This document shows, piece after piece, positions 44,790 through 53,665 of a stretch of DNA of 64,000 bases. The notes below the pieces were generated by a model that ran no database searches, was not told where the DNA came from, and saw nothing but the letters and a program-made list of their open reading frames with translations. The translations under genes and the position numbers were made by a program. The first letter of the stretch is position 1. Each line of letters begins with the position of its first letter. The DNA lies in assembly GCA_040386075.1 (NCBI GenBank), contig JAZKGE010000015.1:1-64000 (forward strand), given 5' to 3'. This stretch comes from UBA4416 sp040386075 (GTDB lineage: Bacteria > Bacteroidota > Bacteroidia > B-17B0 > Aurantibacillaceae).

Positions 44790-45446
44790 ATGTTGGATAA
44801 AAGCGGAATTGCAAAACGAATAGCCAGAGAAGTAAAAGATGGCATGTACGTGAATTTAGGAATTGGTATTCCTACTTTAGTTGCAAATTATATTCCCGAT
44901 GGAATTAATGTGGTTTTGCAATCAGAAAACGGTATCTTAGGAATGGGACCGTTTCCTTTTGAAGGAGACGAAGATGCAGATTTAATTAATGCCGGTAAGC
45001 AAACGGTAACACTTTTGCCAGGATCATCGATATTCGACAGTGCCGTTAGTTTTGGAATGATCCGTTCTCAAAAAGTAAATCTTACTATTTTGGGAGCTAT
45101 GGAAGTAAGTGAAAATGGCGATATCGCTAACTGGAAAATTCCTGGCAAAATGGTGAAAGGCATGGGAGGTGCTATGGATCTGGTTGCCTCTGCAAAAAAC
45201 ATCATCGTAGCCATGCAGCATGTAAATAAAGCGGGCGAATCTAAATTATTACCTAAATGCGACTTGCCTCTGACAGGCATTAAATGCGTTAAAAAAATCG
45301 TTACTGAATTAGCAGTGTTGGATGTCGTTCCCGGACAAGGGTTCCGTTTATTGGAGCGTGCTCCCGGAATAAGTGTTGAACAAATTAAAAATGCCACACT
45401 GGGCAAATTGATAATTGAAGGTGAGATACCTGAAATGGTCATATAA
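44790..45446 (+). CDS. scoB: 3-oxoacid CoA-transferase subunit B
   Basis: A 218-residue beta subunit. NLGIGIPTLVANYIPDG (residues 23-39) forms the CoA pocket and QSENGILGMGP (about 48-58) carries the catalytic glutamate that forms the enzyme-CoA thioester. SFGMIR and KGMGGAMDLVASAKN (about 128-142) are also family segments. Full length for this subunit. Upstream lies the interrupting glycosyltransferase gene (divergent), so transcription with scoA is not possible without reading through antisense DNA. The following GT-C gene begins 4 bp after the scoB stop, so scoB heads a glycan operon. Confidence 0.95.
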   Translation: MLDKSGIAKRIAREVKDGMYVNLGIGIPTLVANYIPDGINVVLQSENGILGMGPFPFEGDEDADLINAGKQTVTLLPGSSIFDSAVSFGMIRSQKVNLTILGAMEVSENGDIANWKIPGKMVKGMGGAMDLVASAKNIIVAMQHVNKAGESKLLPKCDLPLTGIKCVKKIVTELAVLDVVPGQGFRLLERAPGISVEQIKNATLGKLIIEGEIPEMVI

Positions 45447-45450
45447 CTCC

Positions 45451-47238
45451 ATGTTCAATAAGTTTAAAGAGCTGCTTTGGCAAAGAAAATATATTTTTCT
45501 TTTTGTAGGACTTTTTTTGATCGTATTAAGCCAACGTTTTTTGAACGATCGTCAGCAAGGTTTAAAAAATTCTATTTCCTCTGATGGGGTTGGATATTAC
45601 TGTTATTTACCCGCAGCGATCATTTATCATGATTTTTCCTATAGGTTCTATTATCAGGAGGGTAATAACATCGATCCATTTTTTAGGCCTTACATTCACC
45701 CGTATAAAAGCAGAGGCGTAAATAAGTACTATGGCGGTACCGCAATTTGTTTACTGCCGTTTTTTTTGGTCGGTGTTGTTATTTCTGCTATTACCGGAAC
45801 CGATATGAATGGCTATACAGATACATTTTTAATGTTGGTAAGTGTAGCAGCAATTTTTTATTATTTACTATCTGTTTTTTTGCTTTTAAGAGTTGGTCGG
45901 TTCTTTTCTATTTCTGATAAAATAAGTTTTGCAACTTGTTTGATTTTTTTATTTGCTACTAATATGTTTCATTATGTGATCCAGGAACCTTCTATGTCGC
46001 ACATCTATTCCTTTTTTGCAGTAAGCTTGTTTTTATATTGTTATATGAGGCTTACTGAGCAGGTGAGTACAAAACGATTGCTTTTTTTAGGATTTGCCCT
46101 GGCCCTTGTGGCTTTAATTAGACCGGTGAATGTAGTTGTTGTTTTATTTACACCTTTCTTTTCACATAATTTCAAAGAATATGTCTTGTTCCTAAAACTG
46201 GTATTTACTACACATATTAAGGGTGTTGTCTTGTTTGTATTTGGTAGTTTTTTGGCCGTAGCGATACAGTTTATGTTTTATTATTTGCAAACCGGTGATT
46301 TTTATGTTATGACCTACGATGGGGAGAGTTTTGATTTTGCTCATCCCGAGATCTTAAATGTTTTATTTAGTTACAGGAAAGGCTTATTTGTATATGTACC
46401 TCTTTTATTGGCGGCATTTATTTTCATATTGGTTACTAAGAATAACCGGTTTAAAAAAACTGTTTTTTTTATCACTTTTTCAGTCTTTATGTATATTACA
46501 GCATCCTGGTATTGCTGGTGGTATGGAGGAGGATTTGGCTTAAGACCAGTAATAGATGTGTTGCCTTTGTTTATAATTGTTTGCATGTTGCTGTATAGTA
46601 AATTACAAACAAAAGCAAAAAGAATAATTTTGATATCTACGTTGCCTTTTTTGTTTTTATGCCAGCTTATGGCATTTCAATACAGCAATAAATTGATGGA
46701 TGGCAATAATATGACAGAGGATAAATTTTGGGATATATTTTTAAAGACAGACCTGGCTAAAATTAATGAAGGCCGAATGAGAAAAATTTTAGAGCGAAAT
46801 GAAATTCAAAAAACAGAGCTGCTTAATTATGAAAACGATGGAGATGACCCCAGAGTTACTAATAGTGGATATCACAGTAATAAAGCATGCATTGTAGGGG
46901 AGAAAAATCATTTTTCCAAAGCATTTGAGTTTTCGGTAAATAGTCTGAGAATTAAAGGACCTTTTTACATTATAATGGAATGTATGGTTAAAACTAACAA
47001 AGAAGGAAAAGATCTTGGGTTAATTTTATGGATCGATGAAAGGAACAATCTAGTAGTGTGGGATGAAGTTTTTAGAAGTCAGTTTAATGAAGGTATCGAT
47101 GGCTGGGTAAAAATGACCCATGTTGTTGAGGTAGATGGAAAATTTAACAATGATATCTCAAATATAAAAATATTTGCGCATACCGAGAAAGGCGATAATC
47201 TGGTTGATGATTTGAAGTATACAATTGTAAAGAAATAA
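45451..47238 (+). CDS. GT-C-like membrane protein with C-terminal beta-sandwich module
   Basis: A 595-residue protein. Residues 1-430 have about ten helices; the first loop contains SSDGVGYYCYLPAAI, a D-G-x-x-Y motif seen in a group of Bacteroidota GT-C-like proteins. A later FSYRKGLFVYVPLL and a WYCWWYGGGFGLRPVID segment recur in the 456-aa protein at 51626. Residues 465-595 are soluble and beta-rich (IIMECMVKTN, LILWIDERNN, VDDLKY) and look like a carbohydrate-binding-type sandwich, which also forms the body of the lipoprotein at 48214. The ATG at 45451 is preferred over 45415 because the latter overlaps scoB and adds a non-membrane leader. Confidence 0.68.
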   Translation: MFNKFKELLWQRKYIFLFVGLFLIVLSQRFLNDRQQGLKNSISSDGVGYYCYLPAAIIYHDFSYRFYYQEGNNIDPFFRPYIHPYKSRGVNKYYGGTAICLLPFFLVGVVISAITGTDMNGYTDTFLMLVSVAAIFYYLLSVFLLLRVGRFFSISDKISFATCLIFLFATNMFHYVIQEPSMSHIYSFFAVSLFLYCYMRLTEQVSTKRLLFLGFALALVALIRPVNVVVVLFTPFFSHNFKEYVLFLKLVFTTHIKGVVLFVFGSFLAVAIQFMFYYLQTGDFYVMTYDGESFDFAHPEILNVLFSYRKGLFVYVPLLLAAFIFILVTKNNRFKKTVFFITFSVFMYITASWYCWWYGGGFGLRPVIDVLPLFIIVCMLLYSKLQTKAKRIILISTLPFLFLCQLMAFQYSNKLMDGNNMTEDKFWDIFLKTDLAKINEGRMRKILERNEIQKTELLNYENDGDDPRVTNSGYHSNKACIVGEKNHFSKAFEFSVNSLRIKGPFYIIMECMVKTNKEGKDLGLILWIDERNNLVVWDEVFRSQFNEGIDGWVKMTHVVEVDGKFNNDISNIKIFAHTEKGDNLVDDLKYTIVKK

Positions 47239-47306
47239 CGGATTCGTATCACTATAATTTCAGACCGACCCAGTGTAAGAATATTTTTATTTCTCATAAA
47301 TTTATG

Positions 47307-47314
47307 TAGGTTTG
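47307..47314 (+). promoter_or_regulatory. Candidate -7 element (leaderless) for the GT2 gene
   Basis: TAGGTTTG matches TAnnTTTG and ends 4 bp before the ATG at 47319. A -33 TTTG is not evident. Confidence 0.4.
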
Positions 47315-47318
47315 TCTT

Positions 47319-48035
47319 ATGCTATTATCTATTGTTATACCTGCTTTCAACGAGGCAAAAACCATTCATTTGATCCTTAACAAGGTCAAGTCTGTGACTT
47401 TACCAGCGAATATTGAAAAAGAAATTATTATTGTAAATGATTTCTCAAAAGATAACACTGAAGAGGCTATCCTTAAGTATAAAGCAGATAATACTGATCT
47501 AAATATTCAGTATTATAAACACGACTTTAACAAAGGAAAGGGCGCTGCTTTGCATACCGGTATAAAAGAAGCTAAAGGTGATTATATCATTATCCAAGAT
47601 GCAGATTTAGAGTATGATCCTGAAGAATATAACATACTGTTGAAACCTATTTTGCTGGGTATGGCTGATGTTGTATACGGTAGCAGATTTATTGGTGGTA
47701 AACCCCATCGTATATTATTTTTCTGGCACTCTATTGGTAACAAAATGCTTACCAGAATGTCTAATATGTTTACCAATCTTAATTTAACAGATATGGAAAC
47801 CTGTTATAAGCTATTCAAAGCTGATACTATTAAAAGTATAAATTTGGTGGAAAAGCGTTTTGGGTTTGAACCTGAAGTAACATCAAAAATTTCCAGGATC
47901 CCGAACATTAGAATATACGAAGTAGGTATTTCATATTATGGAAGAACCTACGAAGAGGGTAAGAAAATTGGCTGGAAAGACGGTTTTAGGGCTATTTACT
48001 GTATATTGAAATACGGATTATTTAAGGCAAAATAG
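47319..48035 (+). CDS. GT2 glycosyltransferase (dolichol-phosphate-mannose-synthase-like)
   Basis: A 238-residue GT-A fold enzyme without membrane helices. The N-terminus LSIVIPAFNEAKTIHLIL (residues 3-20) is the GT2 nucleotide-binding strand. IIQDADLEYDPEEY (about 89-102) carries the D-x-D metal site, and the later FGFEPEVTSKI (about 187-197) is the acceptor-side E-x-x-S/T element. DPM1-like enzymes charge polyprenyl phosphate with a hexose from a nucleotide sugar, providing the lipid donor used by GT-C enzymes, several of which are encoded around it. Confidence 0.88.
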   Translation: MLLSIVIPAFNEAKTIHLILNKVKSVTLPANIEKEIIIVNDFSKDNTEEAILKYKADNTDLNIQYYKHDFNKGKGAALHTGIKEAKGDYIIIQDADLEYDPEEYNILLKPILLGMADVVYGSRFIGGKPHRILFFWHSIGNKMLTRMSNMFTNLNLTDMETCYKLFKADTIKSINLVEKRFGFEPEVTSKISRIPNIRIYEVGISYYGRTYEEGKKIGWKDGFRAIYCILKYGLFKAK

Positions 48036-48213
48036 CTTATAAACATTTGTTTTGCGCGACTGATTTTTGCAAAATATTTTTTGGAACGAGAGGATTATTA
48101 TTTGAATTATAACATAAAATTTCCTTTCTTTATGGTTTAATTTATGAAATTCAGGTATAGCTGCTTCTATTCAAAAAATAGCAAATAAGTAAAAATTGAT
48201 CTAATAATAATTT

Positions 48214-48780
48214 ATGAAAACTAAAACTTTATTCTCTACATGTGGCGCATTGGTCTTTGCAGCCGTTGCTTTTGTATCTTGCTCAACAACTCAGGAAACC
48301 GAAATACTTACTTTGATTGATAAAATACAAGTAACCAATGAAGATACTACTGATGGCTCACAAAAATTTGTTGGTGATGCTCACGGTGGAAAATATTTTT
48401 CTCATACAGATAGTGCTTCGGGTCAATATGGTACTTGCACAGTATATAACATTCATGACTCTTTGATGCAAAAAGGCATTAGGGTTAAAATTAATATGTG
48501 GGTAAAACAAGGTGCTTTTAGTGAAAGTAATCAGTTTGCCGTTTCTTTACAAGACAATGAAGGAATTATTAAGTGGGAGGCAATTGCACTTAAAAACCAT
48601 CTTGGTGAAGATAATAAGTGGATCAATGTAATTGATAGTATTTCGTTCCCACAGGAGCTAGTTAATAAAAACGGATTATACCTCAAGATGTTTTTGTTTA
48701 ACCCTGATTTGAAATCATATTTAGATGTAGATGATGAGGAAATATCTATTTACAAAGTGGATAAAGTAATGGTAGATTAA
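48214..48780 (+). CDS. Lipoprotein with CBM-like beta-sandwich, unknown function
   Basis: A 188-residue lipoprotein with lipobox FVSC (Cys at 23). The mature part is beta-rich: INMWVKQGAF (about 93-102), EGIIKWEAIAL near 120, WINVIDSISFP near 138 and FLFNPDLKSYLDVDDEEI near 165-180. These line up in order with the C-terminal module of the GT-C-like protein at 45451 (MVK, L-x-W, WV/WI, K-I/M-F, VDD). This suggests a shared sugar- or envelope-binding module. The gene has a 178-bp spacer before it that shows no obvious signal. No named family recognised. Confidence 0.72.
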   Translation: MKTKTLFSTCGALVFAAVAFVSCSTTQETEILTLIDKIQVTNEDTTDGSQKFVGDAHGGKYFSHTDSASGQYGTCTVYNIHDSLMQKGIRVKINMWVKQGAFSESNQFAVSLQDNEGIIKWEAIALKNHLGEDNKWINVIDSISFPQELVNKNGLYLKMFLFNPDLKSYLDVDDEEISIYKVDKVMVD

Positions 48781-48837
48781 TTGCTGTTAGAGGAAAGTTT
48801 TTTTGTACGATGTGCCAATTCTTAATAGTAATTAAAC

Positions 48838-49788
48838 ATGATTAAACTTTCCATAGTTATCCCAATTTATAATGAGTCGAAGATCATACCGGAACTTCAT
48901 CAACGATTAAATAAAACTTTTGCTTTATTTAAAAGCGAGTGTAATTTAAATTTAAACGAAATTGAGATCATTTTTGTAAACGATGGATCAAAAGATGATT
49001 CGCTGCAACAATTAATAGCTTTAACAGAAACGAATCCTCATTACCAGGTTGTTAACTTTTCAAGAAATTTCGGGCATCAAAAAGCAGTTACGGCAGGTAT
49101 TGATATTTCTGTTGGCGAGAGTGTTGTATTAATAGATGCTGACTTGCAGGATCCTCCCGAATTTATTGCCGAGTTGTATAAAAAACAAAATGAAGGCTAC
49201 GACGTTGTTTATGCTGTACGAAATAAAAGAATAGGCGAAAGTTATTTTAAAATGGCTACTGCCAAGTTATTTTATAGAATATTATTTAGAATGACGGATA
49301 TCAGCATTCCTTTGGATACCGGTGATTTTAGGATCATGAGAAGGAATGTAGTTGATGTGTTAAAAAAAATGCCAGAGACGCACCGTTTTATTAGAGGCAT
49401 GGTGTCTTGGGTTGGCTTTAAACAAATTGGACTTGAATATGAAAGACAAGAACGTTTTGCTGGTGAAACCAAATACCCATTTAAAAAAATGCTTTCCTTT
49501 GCCATTGATGCGTTAACGTCTTTCTCAACAACCCCACTTAAACTGGTTACCTATTTTGGATTTATCGTGTCTTTAATTGGGTTGCTGGGCATATTGTACG
49601 TAGCCTATACCAAGTATTTCACAAATAATAATATAACGGGCTGGAGCAGTATTATGGTAACCATTTTATTTATGGGTGGCGTTCAACTCTTAACCCTTGG
49701 AATTATAGGCCAGTATATTGGCAGAATTAGTGAAGAGAGTAAAAATAGACCATTATATATCATAGATAAGATTTACGGAAAAAAGTAA
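48838..49788 (+). CDS. GT2 glycosyltransferase with C-terminal membrane helices (GtrB/ArnC-like)
   Basis: A 316-residue enzyme. The GT-A domain (about 1-230) has LSIVIPIYNESKIIPEL, the FSRNFGHQKAVTAGID acceptor segment and LIDADLQDPPEFI (about 96-108), which holds the D-x-D site. Two transmembrane helices (about 235-258 and 270-294) anchor it, ending with GQYIGRISEESKNRP, a hallmark of the GtrB/ArnC/DPM-like polyprenyl-phosphate hexosyltransferases. It would make undecaprenyl-phosphate-linked glucose, mannose or a similar sugar on the cytoplasmic face. Single gene in the plus-strand GT series. Confidence 0.92.
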   Translation: MIKLSIVIPIYNESKIIPELHQRLNKTFALFKSECNLNLNEIEIIFVNDGSKDDSLQQLIALTETNPHYQVVNFSRNFGHQKAVTAGIDISVGESVVLIDADLQDPPEFIAELYKKQNEGYDVVYAVRNKRIGESYFKMATAKLFYRILFRMTDISIPLDTGDFRIMRRNVVDVLKKMPETHRFIRGMVSWVGFKQIGLEYERQERFAGETKYPFKKMLSFAIDALTSFSTTPLKLVTYFGFIVSLIGLLGILYVAYTKYFTNNNITGWSSIMVTILFMGGVQLLTLGIIGQYIGRISEESKNRPLYIIDKIYGKK

Positions 49789-49952
49789 TCGCTTTTTTCT
49801 CTTCTATCGTGTAGTACATATTAGTAGCTCAATAAAGCATCATGATCATCGGATCAATGCCCTTAATTTGGCATTAATATGATATTTAATTTGATATTAG
49901 AATTAATTTCTTTTACTTTATGTGTTGTATTAATTAACATCGTATTAAGCTG

Positions 49953-51506
49953 ATGACCTCTTCACTGAATAACTTTTTTTCCACTAAGACTTCAGCATTC
50001 CAGCATTTTTTAAGTAATCGAAAAATGCTGGTGTTTTTTTTAATTTTTATTGCTCAGCTTGCCTTAACAACATACAAAATTGGTAATGTTGGTTTTTGGT
50101 ATGATGAATGTTTTAGTGTGAATTGTGCCGACAGACCAATTGCTGATATCATTGAAGTGTCCCGTACCGATCAAAACCCTCCATTATATCCAATTATTTT
50201 GCATTATTGGATCAGCTATTTTGGTATAACAGAATTTGCGGTAAGAATGTTATCTGCCATTGCATCTTCATTGGCATGCTCGTTTTTGTTTTTATTTGCT
50301 ATGCGCTTTTTTAATTGGCAAACCGCGGTATTTGCTACTTTGATGTATTTCACATCTAATGATCTTTTTTATTATTCACAGGAAGCCAGAACATATGCTA
50401 TCATAACACTCGTTGTGATATTGTCCAATTTTTGTTTTCTGGCGATATCCCAGAATCCAAAAATATGGAAAGGAATAATGCTTGGTATTTTTTTAGGCTT
50501 ATTAAATATTAGTTTATTTTATTTACACTATCTGTCCTGTTTTATGATCGTTGCGCAGGGAATATTATTTCCAATATTTTTCACAACCAACCCGGGCTTT
50601 TTAAAAGATGGGGGGCGGTTGTTGATAAGTGCGAGCTATAACATCAATTTTTTAATTTACTATTTAATTTCATGGATCGTCTTCTTCATCATTTTTTATC
50701 CCTGGTTGGAAAGATTTATGTTTCTTGTTACAGAGGGCGGTAAATCATTTTGGTTGGCGAAGCCAAGCTCCTGGGATTTTAAACACACTATTTATGAGCT
50801 GTTTAATTCTAAAGAAAATTATCAGGCTTATATTTATTCGTTTGTTCTCATTGTTTTATTACTGATAATAAAGAGATTCAGGAGTGAAAAAATAAATGTC
50901 AAATTTTTGTTGTTTGCATTAATTAGTGGCCCGATTTTAATATTTATAAATTATGAGGTTGCGCAAATATCCCCTGTTTTTTTAAAGCGATATGTTTTAT
51001 TTACCTTTATTGGGTTCATTCTTACATTTTCCTATGTTTTCTCTCTTCTAAAACTACGATTTGAATACAAATTTTTAATTGCATTTTGTCTGGCGTTTTA
51101 TGCAATGCTGCACATGAAAGTTCCGAGGGAATCTTATTACGATTATAAGGAAGCAGTTCCTTACCTTATTTCTAAAAAACATGAAAACACGCTTATCACA
51201 ACTGATATGCCTGATCTGTTTTCTTATTATTTTGCCAGAAACGATATTTTTAGAGTTAAAGAGTATGGCACAAAAGCTAAATTGTTGGCCGACAGAGGAA
51301 TTTATGTACAATATGATTTGGCCTGGGTTAACAGAGAAGATCTTTCAAAATATAAGGATATATACTATACCAGGAGTTTTGATGACTACAGCGATCCGAA
51401 TGGTTTGGTTGATAAAGCACTGAAAGAAAAATTTGAATTGGTGGATGAAAACAGAAATTATAAAGGGCTTAAAATTTCCCACTTTATCAATAAAAATTAT
51501 AAATAA
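49953..51506 (+). CDS. GT39/ArnT-like membrane glycosyltransferase
   Basis: A 517-residue protein with about eleven to twelve helices. First extracytoplasmic loop FWYDECFSVNCADRP (residues 49-63) contains the D-E catalytic pair; DQNPPLYPIILHYWI (about 75-89) is the NPPLYP motif of GT39/ArnT-type enzymes. The C-terminal 130 residues form a periplasmic domain (YLISKKHENTLITTDMP region), common in ArnT relatives. It should transfer a sugar from a polyprenyl-phosphate donor, such as the product of the preceding GT2 enzyme, to lipid A, a glycan or a protein. Acceptor unknown. Confidence 0.85.
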   Translation: MTSSLNNFFSTKTSAFQHFLSNRKMLVFFLIFIAQLALTTYKIGNVGFWYDECFSVNCADRPIADIIEVSRTDQNPPLYPIILHYWISYFGITEFAVRMLSAIASSLACSFLFLFAMRFFNWQTAVFATLMYFTSNDLFYYSQEARTYAIITLVVILSNFCFLAISQNPKIWKGIMLGIFLGLLNISLFYLHYLSCFMIVAQGILFPIFFTTNPGFLKDGGRLLISASYNINFLIYYLISWIVFFIIFYPWLERFMFLVTEGGKSFWLAKPSSWDFKHTIYELFNSKENYQAYIYSFVLIVLLLIIKRFRSEKINVKFLLFALISGPILIFINYEVAQISPVFLKRYVLFTFIGFILTFSYVFSLLKLRFEYKFLIAFCLAFYAMLHMKVPRESYYDYKEAVPYLISKKHENTLITTDMPDLFSYYFARNDIFRVKEYGTKAKLLADRGIYVQYDLAWVNREDLSKYKDIYYTRSFDDYSDPNGLVDKALKEKFELVDENRNYKGLKISHFINKNYK

Positions 51507-51625
51507 TACTTTCGGTTATCACAGCTTCATTTGTCAAATCTCAACAAGTGTCATTTATGGTTGTGTTCTGAGCAATATCGTGACCAAATTTGTGGTGTAA
51601 AAATAGAACTAGAAAAACTCAATAA

Positions 51626-52996
51626 ATGACTTTAATCAAATTTATAAAGCAGTATTCTTTTTCGTTTCTGTCATGGATGTTCATTGTCTTATTCACACTT
51701 GCGTTTACACAATTTTTTATAAACTGGAGCAAAGCAGGACATCCTTTCGTAGATGATATCGATCAGTATTATTCTTATTTGAATGCCGTTTTTATTGACC
51801 ATAATTTGAGTTTTGAAGGTGAGAACCATGGTTATTGGTTAATCGAAACGCCTACTCATCATTTAGTTCCTAAAGTTACATATGGAATGGCTTTCTTTTA
51901 TTGTCCTTTTTATATTTTGGCGAAAATATTCTCAGCTTCAGGCTCTGACGGTTACGAAGCAATTTACGCTTGGTTTATACATTTAGGCTGTATATCTTAT
52001 ATTTTATGCGGGCTATGGTTTGCAAGAAAAATTTTATTGATTTGGTTTAGCGAGGCTGTAACAGCTGTATCTCTTTTAGTGCTTTTTTTTGGAACAAATC
52101 TTTTTAATTATACTTTATCGGAAAGTGAGTCGGTTCATGGCATACTGTTTTTTTTGATAGCTGTGTTTTTTTATTATGTTATAAAATGGCAACAAACCAG
52201 CGATAAAAAATATTTTTTGGTTTTTTGTATGTTTGCAGGTTTTATATGTTTGATAAGGCCAACAGAGTGTTTGATTTTTTTATTTCCGTTACTTATAAAT
52301 ATAAACTCAAACAAAAACCGCCAAACTAATCTCACTAAATTCATATCGTTAAGGTGGAGTTTAATTATTGGAGCTTTTCTTTTTTTGCTTCCAATATTAC
52401 CACAACTATTTTATTGGAAAATACAATCAGGGCAATGGCTTTTCTTTTCATATGGCAGTAACGAAGGATTTTTTTTGGCAGATCCAAAACTATTTAAGGT
52501 ATTAATGAGTTATAGAAAAGGTTGGCTGGTATATTCGCCCATTATGATTTTAAGTCTTATTGGATTTATCCTTTTATACAAAAAAAACAGAAAACTATTT
52601 TTTCCAATACTCATTTATTTTTGCATCAATTTATATTTGATATCTGCATGGTGGGATTGGGCATTTGGGGGGTCTTTTGGAATGAGGGCATTAATACAAG
52701 CATATGTATTTTTAGTAATTCCTTTAGCATATTTTATTCAATGGATCATTGAGGTAAATAAAAAAGCGATACTAAAATATTGTTTTGCAGTATTTGTTTT
52801 GTTCTTTATTGCACTGAACCTGTTGCAATCAAATTTATATAAACACGGGATCATTGATTACGATGGAATGACCAAAGAGGCGTATTGGTATACATTTTTT
52901 AAAAAAAAGTATAGTAGCGATGATCTATCACATTTAAAAACGCTCATTAAGCACCCAAACTACGACTCAATGCGGTCTGGCAATAGGAACGAATAA
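51626..52996 (+). CDS. GT-C-like membrane protein, paralogue of the protein at 45451
   Basis: A 456-residue protein with about ten helices. The first loop has FVDDIDQYYSYLNAVF (residues 43-58), with a D-D pair in the GT-C catalytic position; the corresponding SDGVGYYCYLPA of the 45451 protein is aligned by position. MSYRKGWLVYSPIM (about 295-308) and WDWAFGGSFGMRALI (about 344-358) match FSYRKGLFVYVP and WYGGGFGLRPVI there. No C-terminal beta-sandwich is present. A lipid-linked-sugar-dependent transferase is likely; acceptor unknown. The following HAD gene is convergent, 3 bp between stops. Confidence 0.72.
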   Translation: MTLIKFIKQYSFSFLSWMFIVLFTLAFTQFFINWSKAGHPFVDDIDQYYSYLNAVFIDHNLSFEGENHGYWLIETPTHHLVPKVTYGMAFFYCPFYILAKIFSASGSDGYEAIYAWFIHLGCISYILCGLWFARKILLIWFSEAVTAVSLLVLFFGTNLFNYTLSESESVHGILFFLIAVFFYYVIKWQQTSDKKYFLVFCMFAGFICLIRPTECLIFLFPLLININSNKNRQTNLTKFISLRWSLIIGAFLFLLPILPQLFYWKIQSGQWLFFSYGSNEGFFLADPKLFKVLMSYRKGWLVYSPIMILSLIGFILLYKKNRKLFFPILIYFCINLYLISAWWDWAFGGSFGMRALIQAYVFLVIPLAYFIQWIIEVNKKAILKYCFAVFVLFFIALNLLQSNLYKHGIIDYDGMTKEAYWYTFFKKKYSSDDLSHLKTLIKHPNYDSMRSGNRNE

Positions 52997-52999
52997 ATA

Positions 53000-53608
53000 T
53001 TATCTTATCCAATGTTGTTCTGTGGCAAGTTCCATCATTTTTTTGTCGCCGTTACTGTCTCCATACACTATTATTTTATCAAAATCTGAAATATTAATGT
53101 TTTGGCTTACACGTTTTTTTTTCTCCTCATAGTTGCAATTATTTGTGTTTAGTTCGCCTAAAAAAATATCATCTGAATATTTTATCTCAGTGCAGATATA
53201 GTTTATGCCATACTTTTGACAAAAGGGTTTTATCCATATATCCAGAGATGCAGATACAATGTAAATGGTATATTGTTCGTTTTTATAAAATAAAATTTTA
53301 TCTATAAGATCTGTTTTTATGATTTTATCTGCATGTAAAAAGCTAATAAACCTTTCGCCCGAATCTTCTATCCATTCACGTTTTTTATGTTTTAGGAATA
53401 AAGAAAGAATTGAAATTTTAAATCTTTTTGCACTGATAATTTTTACTTTGTGAAGTATATACATTGGAATATGTATAAAGAATCCAAACGCATATTTGAA
53501 GTTGCCAAAACTATATTTAAAAAATAGTGGAAAAGTGTCTTTTTTTGTAATTGTCCCATCAAAATCAAATAAGACAAGCGTTTTTACAGTATTAACTTTT
53601 AGCACCAT
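53000..53608 (-). CDS. HAD-IB family phosphatase, partner of the UbiA gene
   Basis: A 202-residue phosphatase of the HAD superfamily. Motif I FDFDGTITKKD (D-x-D-G-T, residues 14-22 from the ATG), motif II IVSAS (about 118-122), and motif IV VYGDSNGDKKMM (about 178-189) are all present, and the helical cap is of the PSPase-like IB type. It ends just before the UbiA-family gene, which lies 58 bp upstream. HAD phosphatases accompany or are fused to polyprenyl-phosphate phosphoribosyltransferases in other bacteria and remove the 5-phosphate from the lipid-linked ribose. The ATG at 53608 is chosen over the TTG at 53626, which falls within the promoter-like box. Confidence 0.85.
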   Translation of the reverse strand: MVLKVNTVKTLVLFDFDGTITKKDTFPLFFKYSFGNFKYAFGFFIHIPMYILHKVKIISAKRFKISILSLFLKHKKREWIEDSGERFISFLHADKIIKTDLIDKILFYKNEQYTIYIVSASLDIWIKPFCQKYGINYICTEIKYSDDIFLGELNTNNCNYEEKKKRVSQNINISDFDKIIVYGDSNGDKKMMELATEQHWIR

Positions 53609-53613
53609 GATAT

Positions 53614-53621
53614 CAAATATA
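53614..53621 (-). promoter_or_regulatory. Candidate -7 element (leaderless) for the HAD gene
   Basis: TATATTTG on the minus strand fits TAnnTTTG and ends 5 bp before the ATG at 53608. No clear -33 box. Confidence 0.38.
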
Positions 53622-53665
53622 AGCAAATGTTTTTTTGCTGCTTCTGAGAATATAATTAAATAAAC

